The notes beneath the pieces were generated by a model. It had not been told where the DNA came from. It made no database searches and worked only from the letters and a program-made list of their open reading frames with translations. The translations under genes and the position numbers were made by a program. This document shows positions 24,261 to 32,242 of a stretch of DNA of 64,000 nucleotides, piece after piece. The stretch is from JACDHG01 sp963811585. GTDB taxonomy: Bacteria > Actinomycetota > Actinomycetes > Propionibacteriales > Nocardioidaceae. Position 1 is the first letter of the stretch. Each line of letters opens with the position of its first letter. The stretch covers positions 805,947 through 869,946 of the forward strand of contig CAWERR010000009.1 in assembly GCA_963811585.1 (NCBI GenBank). Reading direction: 5' to 3'.

Positions 24261-26282
24261 ATGGCAGAGGCGAGCAAACCCACCGATGCCGAGCGCGACC
24301 CACCGTGGGTGATGCGGACGTATGCCGGCCACAGCTCAGCGAGCGGCTCCAACGCGCTCTACCGAGGCAACCTCGCCAAGGGGCAGACAGGTCTCTCAGT
24401 GGCTTTCGACCTCCCGACACAGACCGGCTACGACCCCGACTCACCATTGGCGCGCGGCGAGGTGGGGAAGGTGGGCGTGCCGATCCCTCATCTAGGCGAG
24501 ATGCGGCGACTCTTCGCCGACATACCCCTCGCCAAGATGAACACCTCGATGACGATCAACGCCACCGCGATGTGGCTGCTCGCGCTCTACCAGGTGGTGG
24601 CGGAGGAGCAGGGAGTCGACCCAGCAGAGCTGCAGGGGACGACGCAGAACGACATCATCAAGGAGTACCTGTCGCGCGGAACCTATGTGTTTCCGCCCGA
24701 GCACTCGCTCCGCCTGACGACAGACCTCATCGCCTACACCGTCAACGAGATGCCGAAGTGGAACCCGATCAACATCTGCAGCTACCACTTGCAGGAGGCC
24801 GGCGCGACGCCGACGCAGGAGCTGGCGTTCGCGCTCTGCACGGCGATTGCGGTACTCGACTCGGTCCGAGACTCGGGACAGGTGGCCCCTGACCGGTTCG
24901 GTGTGGTGGTCGGCCGCATCTCCTTCTTCGTCAATGCGGGCGTCCGGTTCATCGAGGAGACCTGCAAGATGCGCGCGTTCGCGCAGCTGTGGGACGAGCT
25001 GACCCTCGAACGCTACGGCGTCGAGGACCCTGCGATGCGCCGGTTCCGTTACGGCGTCCAGGTCAACTCGCTCGGACTGACGGAGGCGCAGCCCGAGAAC
25101 AACGTGCAACGCATCGTGCTGGAGATGCTCGGCGTCACCTTGTCGAAGCACGCCCGCGCACGCGCCGTGCAGCTGCCCGCGTGGAACGAGGCGCTCGGCC
25201 TGCCGCGCCCCTGGGACCAGCAGTGGTCGCTACGCATGCAGCAGGTGCTCGCCTTCGAGTCTGACCTTCTCGAGTACGACGACATCTTCGACGGGTCGAA
25301 GGTGATTGAGGCCAAGGTCGCCGACCTTGCCGGGGCTGCCCGCGACGAGATCGACCGCATCCAGGCGATGGGTGGTGCCGTCGCCGCGATCGAGTCCGGC
25401 TACATGAAGCAGGAGCTCGTCGCTGCGCACACTCAGCGCCGCGCACGGATCGAGTCCGGTGCGGCCACGGTCATCGGCGTCAACGCGTACGTCGAGACGG
25501 CGCCCTCACTCCTGACCGCCGACCTGGACGCCGCGATCCAGGCGCCCGACCCTCAGGCCGAGGAGGCGGCGATCGCGTCGACCCAGGCGTGGAGGGCAAG
25601 CCGCGACGTGACCGACGTCGACGAGGCCCTTGCCCGGTTGCGGGCGGAGGCGAAGTCAGGGGAGAACCTGATGGCGGCCACGCTGGCGACTGCCCGCGCG
25701 GGCGCCACCAGCGGCGAGTGGGCCGGCGCGCTACGCGAGGTGTTCGGTGAGTACCGCGCTCCGACCGGGGTATCGGGGGCTGTGGGCGTCGCCGGGACAG
25801 GGGAGGACCTGGCGGCTGTCCGCGAGGCCGTCCGTCGCACGAGCGCCGAGCTCGGCGGCCGACTCCGCGTGCTCGTCGCGAAGCCGGGTCTCGACGGCCA
25901 CAGCAACGGCGCCGAACAGATCGCCGTGCGGGCGAGAGACGCCGGCTTCGAGGTCATCTACCAGGGAATCCGGCTGACGCCGGAGGAGATCGTCGCGGCC
26001 GCCGTCGCCGAGGACGTGCACCTCATCGGCATCTCGATCCTGTCCGGGTCCCACATGGAACTTGTGCCAACCGTCGTCGACGGCGTGCGGGCCCAGGGCC
26101 TGACCGACGTACCCGTCATCGTGGGCGGGATCATCCCGACCTCGGATGCGGTTGCTCTGAAGCGGGCCGGTGTCGCCGCCGTCTTCACACCCAAGGACTT
26201 CGGGCTGACTGAGATCGTCGCGGCGTTCGTGCACGAGATCCGCCTTGCCAACGGGCTGGTCCCGCTGGATCCGCCCGGCTGA
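24261..26282 (+). CDS. meaA: Ethylmalonyl-CoA mutase (adenosylcobalamin-dependent)
   Basis: Converts (2R)-ethylmalonyl-CoA to (2S)-methylsuccinyl-CoA in the ethylmalonyl-CoA pathway. The 673-residue single chain has an N-terminal TIM-barrel mutase domain (1 to about 520) and a C-terminal B12-binding domain with KPGLDGHSNG, where His547 is the lower cobalt ligand. It keeps the Tyr and Arg of dicarboxylyl-CoA mutases (Tyr21 in MRTYAGHS, Arg139 in KEYLSRGTY). The short N-terminus starting PPWVMRTYAGHSSASGSNALYR and the block WNPINICSYHLQEAGATP match ethylmalonyl-CoA mutases rather than methylmalonyl-CoA mutase. Its TGA overlaps the next ATG by one base. Confidence 0.92.
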   Translation: MAEASKPTDAERDPPWVMRTYAGHSSASGSNALYRGNLAKGQTGLSVAFDLPTQTGYDPDSPLARGEVGKVGVPIPHLGEMRRLFADIPLAKMNTSMTINATAMWLLALYQVVAEEQGVDPAELQGTTQNDIIKEYLSRGTYVFPPEHSLRLTTDLIAYTVNEMPKWNPINICSYHLQEAGATPTQELAFALCTAIAVLDSVRDSGQVAPDRFGVVVGRISFFVNAGVRFIEETCKMRAFAQLWDELTLERYGVEDPAMRRFRYGVQVNSLGLTEAQPENNVQRIVLEMLGVTLSKHARARAVQLPAWNEALGLPRPWDQQWSLRMQQVLAFESDLLEYDDIFDGSKVIEAKVADLAGAARDEIDRIQAMGGAVAAIESGYMKQELVAAHTQRRARIESGAATVIGVNAYVETAPSLLTADLDAAIQAPDPQAEEAAIASTQAWRASRDVTDVDEALARLRAEAKSGENLMAATLATARAGATSGEWAGALREVFGEYRAPTGVSGAVGVAGTGEDLAAVREAVRRTSAELGGRLRVLVAKPGLDGHSNGAEQIAVRARDAGFEVIYQGIRLTPEEIVAAAVAEDVHLIGISILSGSHMELVPTVVDGVRAQGLTDVPVIVGGIIPTSDAVALKRAGVAAVFTPKDFGLTEIVAAFVHEIRLANGLVPLDPPG

Positions 26283-27467
26283 TGGCCGCTTGGGACATCG
26301 TGCTGGTGGGCGCGACCGGGTTCACCGGAGGCCTGACAGCCGAACGGCTCGCAACCGACGGTCCCGCCACCTGCGCTGGGCGATCGCCGGCCGCGACCCC
26401 GGCAAGCTCGCGGCCGTCCGCGAGCGGCTGGCTTCGCTCGGCCCCGCTGGCGAGTCGGTGGAGACCGTGCACGCCGATCTGGCCGACCCGACGTCGCTGC
26501 GCGCGGTCGTCGAGCGGGCCGCGGTCGTGGCTATCGACCGTCGGTCCGTACATGGAGTACGGCGAGCCGCTGGTAGCGGCCTGCGCCGACACCGGAACCG
26601 ACTACGTCGACATCGACGGGCGAGGCAGAGTTCGTGGACCGGATGTGGCTCGCCCACCACCGCGCGCCAACGGGACCGGCGCGCGGCTCGTGCATGCCTG
26701 CGGCTTCGACTCGATCCCGCACGACCTTGGCGCGTGGTTCACCGTCAAGCAGCTGCCCGAAGGCGTGCCGCTCACCATCTCGGGCTACGTCAGGCCGGGC
26801 GCGATGATCTCGGGCGGCACCTACCACTCGGCGATCCGGGCGTTCTCCCGCGTGCGGAAGTCGTCGACCACGGCGGCGCAGCGCCGGCGGTCAGAGGGGC
26901 GGAGCGGGTCGCGACGCGTCCGGTCGCTGCCGCAGCGTCCGATGCGGGGACCTGACGGTCGTGGCTGGGCGCTGCCGTTGCCGACCATCGACCCTGTCGT
27001 CATACGCCGGTCTGCACGCGCAATGCGAGCGGTACGGCCCGGACTTCTCGCTACGGCCACTACGCCTGGTTCCGCAGCCTGCCGATGGCTCTTGCAACGC
27101 CTGCTGTCCTGGGCGGAATGGTGGCGGTCTCGCAAGCTGCCACAGGGACGCGACCTTCTGCTGCGGCTGCGCAGCACGGGCGACGGCCCGTCGTCGGCCA
27201 AGCGGGCGAAGTCGTGGTTCACGGTGCGGTTCGTGGGCGAGGGTGGTGGTCAGCGTGTGGTCACCGAGGTGAGCGGTGGCGACCCGGGTTACGACGAGAC
27301 GGCCATGATGCTGGCTCAGTCGGCACTGTGCCTGGCCTTCGACGACCTGTCGCCGACGGCTCGGACAGGTCACGACGGTCCAGGCCATGGGAGACGCGCT
27401 GCTCGGCCGACTGCAGGAGGCTGGTATGTCGTTCCGCGTAGTTGAAGGAGGCAGCGCTCGTGAGTGA
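26282..27467 (+). pseudogene. Saccharopine dehydrogenase-like NAD(P)-binding protein, multiply frame-disrupted
   Basis: Reads as one protein only when frames are joined. It starts MAAWDIVLVGATGFTGGL (26282), moves to the next frame near 26367 (LRWAIAGRDPGKLAAVRERL), back near 26535 (VGPYMEYGEPLVAACADTGT), then shows small indels near 26619, 26665, several between 26850 and 27080, and near 27365. It ends in QVTTVQAMGDALLGRLQEAG. The content matches the trans-acting enoyl-reductase/saccharopine dehydrogenase family, with the Rossmann motif, CGFDSIPHDLG and FVGEGGGQRVVTEVSGGDPGY. Since protein sense is kept in every segment, single-base sequencing indels are more likely than decay. True product about 395 residues; substrate unknown. 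Confidence 0.75.
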
Positions 27468-28091
27468 CCTGTACTGCGCCGCCACGCTCGTCGTCGCACG
27501 CCATGCCGAGGCGGAGTACGAGTCCGAGCTCGCCTGCGGATGCGGGAGGCTCCTTGACGCTGGCTGGACGGGACCAGGCTCGCGCGCTGGCGGAGTCGCT
27601 GCGCCACCGCAAGGTCGCGGCGATCTGGTGCAGCGACGATGTCGCGTGCGGTGCAGACAGCAGAGATCGCGGCGGCCATCTTGGGCGTGCCCGTGCGGGT
27701 CCGGTCAGGTCTTCGCGAGTTCGGCTGTCGGCGACCTCGCCGGTCAGCCGTTCACCCTCGACCTGTTCGCCGACGTCTTCGCGGCCTGGCGGGCGGGAGA
27801 CCTCTCGGTCGGCTGCCCCGGTGCGGAGACGGGGCGAGACGTCGTACGACGCGGATGCACGGCGGAACTCGAGTCGGTCGCGGACGAGTACCGGGGCGAG
27901 ACAGTGCTCGTGGTGAGTCACGGCGGCGTGATCCAGCTGGTGCTGCCACGGCTGGCGACGAACGTGTCGACCGACTGCGGTTTCAGTCGAACCGATCGAC
28001 AACGTGCGGCACCTGCGAAATCGCGGCGGACGCCGACGGTTGGGTGCTGCGACCTGGAACGGCAAGCCGCGTCGAAGATCTCGCCGGCTGA
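27460..28091 (+). pseudogene. Histidine phosphatase family protein, multiply frame-disrupted
   Basis: A phosphoglycerate-mutase-like phosphatase readable only across at least five single-base frame changes (near 27537, 27635, 27730, 27855 and 28000). The GTG start at 27460 overlaps the end of the preceding gene. The catalytic RHAE motif is in TLVVARHAEAEYES. Further pieces are AGRDQARALAESLRHRKVAA, MSRAVQTAEIAA, LREFG, AGQPFTLDLFADVFAAWRAG, the second catalytic His in VLVVSHGGVIQLVLP, and CEIAADADGWVLR. It looks like the small actinobacterial histidine phosphatases of unknown substrate. The last short indel near 28052 makes the exact stop uncertain. Confidence 0.7.
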
Positions 28092-28103
28092 GCCGCGAAG
28101 TGC

Positions 28104-28331
28104 TCAGGCAGCGACCGGGAGGCGGCGCTTCCTGCTCTTCTTGGCCGCCTTCGCCACTTTCTGCTTCTTGACGGGCTTGCCTTTGGGGTCGACGAGCCGC
28201 CGCTTCTTGACCGTGTAGCCCTCGGGCAGGGTGCCCTCGACACAGCATCCGAGCGGGCAGCGACCACACTTGGGCTTGCTGGTGCAGCACTTGGTCTTCG
28301 GCGTCCACGCCTTCTCGAACGTCTTTGGCAC
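28104..28331 (-). CDS. Small Cys/Lys-rich protein divergent from ferritin
   Basis: A 75-residue protein with six cysteines in the first 30 residues (15, 16, 22, 25, 29, 30; KCCTSKPKCGRCPLGCC) and a highly basic C-terminal half (VKKRRLVDPKGKPVKKQK, KAAKKSRKRR). The spacing could bind a metal ion or Fe-S centre, and the basic tail could bind nucleic acid or membrane. I do not recognise a named family. Its start faces the ferritin gene across a 127-bp region that holds an iron-box palindrome, so joint control by iron is plausible. Confidence 0.7.
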   Translation of the reverse strand: MPKTFEKAWTPKTKCCTSKPKCGRCPLGCCVEGTLPEGYTVKKRRLVDPKGKPVKKQKVAKAAKKSRKRRLPVAA

Positions 28332-28352
28332 GGCGAGACCCTAGCACAAAAC

Positions 28353-28371
28353 TTAGGTTTGCCTTACCTTC
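28353..28371. promoter_or_regulatory. Iron box (DtxR/IdeR-type operator)
   Basis: TTAGGTTTGCCTTACCTTC matches 14 of 19 positions of the IdeR/DtxR consensus TTAGGTTAGGCTAACCTAA, including TTAGGTT on the left and ACCT on the right. It lies between the Cys-rich gene (start 28331, minus) and ferritin (start 28459, plus), 88 bp before the ferritin start. In mycobacteria IdeR activates ferritin genes from upstream iron boxes, so the placement makes sense. Confidence 0.8.
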
Positions 28372-28458
28372 AAGGCGACCGAGTGACGGCGTCACTAGGA
28401 TGCCGCCGGGCGGTCGCGGTTCGCAGAACGACAGAGTTACTCAATCCAGGAGGCACGC

Positions 28459-28991
28459 GTGGCGTCGCAGAAGTTCGTGGAGCAGCTCAACGTCTCAGAT
28501 CGGCAACGAGTTCTCCGCCCACCAGCAGTACGTCGCGTGCGCGATCTACTACGACGCACTCACGATGCCCCAGATGGCGGCGTTCTTCTATCGCCAGGCA
28601 CTCGAGGAGCGCGATCACGCGATGATGATGGTTCAGTACCTCCTGGACGCCGACGCCGACGTGGCCATCCCCGGCGTCGACGGCCCGAACAACGACTTCT
28701 CCGACATCATTGCCCCGGTGCGGCTCGCTCTGGAGCAGGAGAAGCGGGTCTCCGCGCAGATCAACGAGCTGACCGGCGCTCGCCCGGGCTGAGAACGACT
28801 TCGCGTCCGACCAGTTCATGCAGTGGTTCATCAAGGAGCAGGTCGAGGAAGTCGCCACGATGTCCGACCTCCTGACCGTTGTCACACGCGCCGAGCACGA
28901 CGTCGAGGCGATCGAGGAGTACGTCGCCCGAGAGCTGGGCGATCCGCAAGACGACCCCACTGCGCCCACGATTGCCGGCGACGAGGGCTAG
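28459..28991 (+). CDS. Ferritin (two single-base frameshifts)
   Basis: Iron-storage ferritin, about 176 residues when joined. The GTG start at 28459 gives MASQKFVEQLNV. One extra base near 28497 shifts to the frame reading IGNEFSAHQQYVACAIYYDA, FYRQALEERDHAMMMVQYLL and PGVDGPNNDFSD. A second extra base near 28785 shifts to AENDFASDQFMQWFIKEQVE, TMSDLLTVVTRAEHD and the end TIAGDEG. Ferroxidase ligands (Glu in IGNEFSAHQQY, EERDH, and E..QVEE) are present across the joined frames. The intact helical protein in pieces suggests sequencing indels. An iron box sits upstream. Confidence 0.85.
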
Positions 28992-29018
28992 ATCCTTCGT
29001 CGCTGAGACACTGAACCG

Positions 29019-29957
29019 GTGAGAGTGCTGGTCATCGGGGCAGGTGTCGCGGGTCTCACCGTCGGCGTGACCCTGGCGGAGGCTGGACACAAGGTCGACG
29101 TACTCGCCCGTGAGCTGCCGCAGGAGACGACGTCTGCCGTGGCCGCGGCCATCTGGTACCCGTACCTCGCAGAACCGGCCGAGCGGGTGCTCGCCTGGTC
29201 CCGCCACAGCAAGACCGTGTTCGAGCAGTTGGCCGAAACTCCGGCTACGGGGGTCGTGCTGAGTCGGGGAACCGAGCTGCTGCGCTCGCAGTCGAGCGAT
29301 CCGTGGTGGATCGAGGCGGTGCCGGACCTGAGGCGCCTCGTCGACACCCCTGCGCCGTACGCCGACGGCTGGTCGTTCACGACCCCGGTCATCGAGATGC
29401 CCGTGTATCTCGAGTGGCTAAGGCGCCGGCTCGAGGACGCTGGCGCCACCCTCACTCGGATGGCTCTGCCTGCGCTCCCTGACCGGGCTGGGCTCGTGGT
29501 GAACTGCGCCGGGCTTGGCGCGCGGATGCTGGCCGACGACCCGAGTGTCTATCCGGTGCGCGGCCAAGTCGTGCGGGTGTCCCAAGTGGGGATCAGCGAG
29601 TGGATGCTGGACGAGGCAGGCATCACCTACATCGTGCCGCGATCGCACGACGTGATCGTTGGCGGAACCGAGGAGAGAGGCGACTGGAACATGCGTCCGG
29701 ATCCCGCTGTGGCTGAGCAGATCCTCCTCAGGGCGAGCGCCCTGGTTCCCGAGATTGCCGATGCCGAGGTGCTGGGGCACCGCGTTGGCCTGCGCCCCGC
29801 GAGGCCGGAGGTGCGTCTCGAGCTCGACGAGAGAGACGACCACAGCGTCATCCACTGCTATGGCCTCGGCGGCGCCGGCGTCACGTTGTCCTGGGGCTGC
29901 GCTGCCGAGGTCGCAGCGCTTGCTGAGCGGGTCAAGGCACGCCACCACGTAGGCTGA
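29019..29957 (+). CDS. D-amino-acid oxidase family FAD enzyme
   Basis: A 312-residue FAD-dependent oxidase. The N-terminal FAD-binding Rossmann motif is VLVIGAGVAGLTVGVTLAEAGH, followed by VDVLARE and the DAO-type AAAIWYPYL; the C-terminal part has GHRVGLRPARPEVRLE and YGLGGAGVTLSWGCA. These match D-amino-acid oxidases, which give 2-oxo acids, ammonia and hydrogen peroxide. The GTG start at 29019 places the FAD motif at residue 2. Substrate range is not clear from sequence, and no dedicated amino-acid operon surrounds it. Confidence 0.85.
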   Translation: MRVLVIGAGVAGLTVGVTLAEAGHKVDVLARELPQETTSAVAAAIWYPYLAEPAERVLAWSRHSKTVFEQLAETPATGVVLSRGTELLRSQSSDPWWIEAVPDLRRLVDTPAPYADGWSFTTPVIEMPVYLEWLRRRLEDAGATLTRMALPALPDRAGLVVNCAGLGARMLADDPSVYPVRGQVVRVSQVGISEWMLDEAGITYIVPRSHDVIVGGTEERGDWNMRPDPAVAEQILLRASALVPEIADAEVLGHRVGLRPARPEVRLELDERDDHSVIHCYGLGGAGVTLSWGCAAEVAALAERVKARHHVG

Positions 29958-29995
29958 GCGCTTCATCAGGCCGACGGGTCGGAGAGGGGACTGGC

Positions 29996-30838
29996 ATGTG
30001 GCTGATCCTGGTCTTGGTCATCCTGGTTGTCGTTGTGTTCGTGATCAGCTCGTCCAACCGGCGTCGCGTCGAGGCGCAGCGCCAGGAGATTGCTGCTGAG
30101 CAGCTGGTCGGCGTCAAACAAGTCGCTGACGAGGACGTGACCCAGTTCGGCGAAGAGCTGCGGAGCCTGGACGTTGACATTGCGGGCCGTGAGCTCGACG
30201 AAGGCACCCGGCAGGACTACCAGCGCGCACTTGACGACTACGAGGCCGCGAAGGAGTCGCTGGCAGCGGTCACCACCCCCGATCAGATCACCCACGTCGC
30301 GGAGATTCTCGAAGGCGGCCGGTATGCAATCGCCTGTGTGCGCGCCCGCGTCGCTGGCGACCCACTGCCCGCGCGCCGCCTGCCGTGCTTCTTCAACCCT
30401 CAGCACGGCCCGTCCGTCCGCGACGTCTCGTGGCATCCCGACGGAGGCGCCGCACGCGACGTACCAGCATGTGCGCTCGACGCAGACCGCGTCGACCAGG
30501 GAGCCGAGCCCGACGCGCGCCAGGTGATGGTCGGTGCTCGGCGGGTGCCCTACTGGCAGGCAGGCTCCTCGTATGCCCCCTGGAGCATGGGCTACTTCGG
30601 GGCGGCGGGCGTCATGCCGGCGCTGTTCATGGGCACGATGATGGGGATGGCCCTCGGCGGTGCGTTTGACGGCGGCTTCGGTGGCGATGGTGGTGGAAGC
30701 GACGGGAGTGGCGACTACGCCGGCGGCGGAGACAGTGACGGCGGCGGAGACTATGGCGGCGGTGGCGACTTCGGTGGCGGTGGCGACTTCGGTGGCGGTG
30801 GCGACTTCGGCGGGGGCGGCGACTTCGGCGGTTTCTGA
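29996..30838 (+). CDS. Membrane-anchored protein with Gly-rich repeat tail
   Basis: A 280-residue protein. One N-terminal helix (LILVLVILVVVVFVISS) is followed by a coiled-coil-like region (about 22-100, RRRVEAQRQEIAAEQLV..LDDYEAAKESLAAV), a Cys/His-containing middle (CFFNPQHGPSVRDVSW) and a hydrophobic Gly/Met segment (MPALFMGTMMGMALGG). The last 50 residues are nearly all Gly, Asp, Ser and Phe, ending in GGGGDF repeats. This organisation is known from uncharacterised bacterial membrane proteins. It ends three bases before the convergent nucS stop. Function unknown. Confidence 0.75.
   Translation: MWLILVLVILVVVVFVISSSNRRRVEAQRQEIAAEQLVGVKQVADEDVTQFGEELRSLDVDIAGRELDEGTRQDYQRALDDYEAAKESLAAVTTPDQITHVAEILEGGRYAIACVRARVAGDPLPARRLPCFFNPQHGPSVRDVSWHPDGGAARDVPACALDADRVDQGAEPDARQVMVGARRVPYWQAGSSYAPWSMGYFGAAGVMPALFMGTMMGMALGGAFDGGFGGDGGGSDGSGDYAGGGDSDGGGDYGGGGDFGGGGDFGGGGDFGGGGDFGGF
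30764..30834 (+). repeat. 18-bp tandem repeat encoding GDFGGG
   Basis: GGCGACTTC recurs at 30764, 30782, 30800 and 30818 with an exact 18-bp period, encoding GDFGGG units at the C-terminus of the membrane protein. Copy-number change would keep the frame. Confidence 0.85.
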
Positions 30839-30841
30839 CCG

Positions 30842-31516
30842 TCAGAAGAGGCGCGCGGTTGGGTCGTCCATCCCGCGTAGTGCGTTGTAGTCCAGGGTGA
30901 CGCACATGATGCCGCGGTCGGTGGCGAGCACCTTGGCCTGCGGTTTGATCTCCTGTGCGGCGAAGATGCCGCGCACCGGCGACAGCAGGGGGTCGCGGTT
31001 GAGCAAGTCAAGGTAACGGGTCAGCTGCTCGACCCCGTCGATCTCGCCGCGTCGCTTGATCTCGACCGCTACGGTGGCGCCGTCGCTGTCGCGGCAGAGC
31101 AAGTCGACAGGCCCGACTGCCGTCGGGAACTCTCGTCGTACCAACGTCAACCCGTCCGTCAGGGTCGCGGGATGATCGGCCAACAGTTCCTGCAGGTGCT
31201 TCTCGACACCGTCCTTCTGCAGGCCGGGATCATCGCCCAGGTCGTACGTCGAGTCGCTCACCACCTCGTCGATGAGGATCCGGAGCGTGTCACCGCCCTT
31301 GGCCTCAACCACCCACTCGACCTGGCCGTCTGCGTCATGCCCCTCGACCAGGGTGCAGGGCGGCGACATCCAGTTGAGCGGCTTGTAGGACCCGCCGTCG
31401 GAGTGCACGAGCACCGAGCCGTCGGACTTCACGATGAGCAAGCGCGTCGCCATCGGCAGGTGCGCGGTCAGCCGACCCGCGTAGTCCACCTGACACCGAG
31501 CTATCACGAGCCGCAC
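30842..31516 (-). CDS. nucS: Mismatch-specific endonuclease NucS (EndoMS)
   Basis: Double-strand-cleaving mismatch endonuclease of the non-canonical mismatch repair of Actinobacteria and Archaea, which lack MutS/MutL. The 224 residues start at a GTG (31516), giving MRLVIARCQVDYAGRLTAHLP as in mycobacterial NucS; the open frame extends upstream but without homology. An N-terminal dimerisation domain contains YKPLNWMSPPC, and the C-terminal nuclease domain has the catalytic GPVDLLCRD and VAVEIKRRGEIDGVEQLTRY. The C-terminus ends DDPTARLF; the terminal hydrophobic residues bind the beta-clamp in relatives. Confidence 0.93.
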   Translation of the reverse strand: MRLVIARCQVDYAGRLTAHLPMATRLLIVKSDGSVLVHSDGGSYKPLNWMSPPCTLVEGHDADGQVEWVVEAKGGDTLRILIDEVVSDSTYDLGDDPGLQKDGVEKHLQELLADHPATLTDGLTLVRREFPTAVGPVDLLCRDSDGATVAVEIKRRGEIDGVEQLTRYLDLLNRDPLLSPVRGIFAAQEIKPQAKVLATDRGIMCVTLDYNALRGMDDPTARLF

Positions 31517-31598
31517 AACGCACGACCCTACCGACGGTCGGCGGAACCGATGAGAGGCGGGCGGCGTCATACGTTCACACTGACCTGAGGGAGTCGAT

Positions 31599-32189
31599 AT
31601 GGAACCGCGACGGATGCTGGCCCGACTAGGGGTGCTGGTGCTGCTCTGCAGCGGCCTGGTCCTCGGCACGTCGGCGACCGCACACGCGTGCTCGTGTGCA
31701 TCGGTCCCGCTCAACGACTCGATCGCGGATGCCGACGGGATCTTCGTGGGAACGACTGGGGACCTGGTCGACGGACTCCGGGTTACCAGATACGTCGACG
31801 TGGACCGTGTCTACAAGGGCGATGTGGCGGCCACGGTCACGGTCAACACCGGCCAGGAGGGTTCAGATGGCGAGGGCAACTCCTGCAACTACGACCTCCC
31901 GGCCGACAGAAGGGTCGTCGTCTTCGCCAATGGCTCCGGTGCCGAGTGGTCATCTGGCCTCTGTTCGCAGCGCTACGAGCCGATGAAGGAGCTCCTGCCT
32001 CTGCTGGACAAGCGGATCGGACCGCCAACCGAGCCGGTCCCCACGACCCAGGAATCCAGTACGCAGGAAAACTTCTCCGTCGACCGGGCTCAAGAGGACT
32101 CGAGCTGGGGAGTGTGGGCAGGCGCCGGTGCCGGTGTGCTGGCGGGACTGATCGCCCTGCTGCTCTGGCGCTCGCGACCGGCCAGCTGA
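31599..32189 (+). CDS. Secreted TIMP-like protein with C-terminal membrane anchor
   Basis: 196 residues. A signal peptide (LARLGVLVLLCSGLVLGTSATAHA) is followed directly by CSCASVPLNDSIADADGIFVGTTGDL. A mature protein beginning with Cys-x-Cys and an A-D-x-I-F-x-G motif is typical of bacterial TIMP-like/netrin-type domains. Two later cysteines (CNYDLP, GLCSQRYE) could form disulfides. A Thr/Ser/Gln-rich linker and one C-terminal helix (GVLAGLIALLLW) with RSRPAS follow, so the domain is probably exposed on the outer membrane face. Role unknown. Confidence 0.72.
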   Translation: MEPRRMLARLGVLVLLCSGLVLGTSATAHACSCASVPLNDSIADADGIFVGTTGDLVDGLRVTRYVDVDRVYKGDVAATVTVNTGQEGSDGEGNSCNYDLPADRRVVVFANGSGAEWSSGLCSQRYEPMKELLPLLDKRIGPPTEPVPTTQESSTQENFSVDRAQEDSSWGVWAGAGAGVLAGLIALLLWRSRPAS

Positions 32190-32242
32190 ACGCCGACGCG
32201 ACCTCGTCAACCTCGGGCGAACGGCCGTGAAAGACTCGGCGC

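Noticed and set aside
24261..26282. Methylmalonyl-CoA mutase
   Set aside because: The short N-terminus and the MRTYAGHS and WNPINICSYHLQEAG blocks match ethylmalonyl-CoA mutase, and ccr is nearby.
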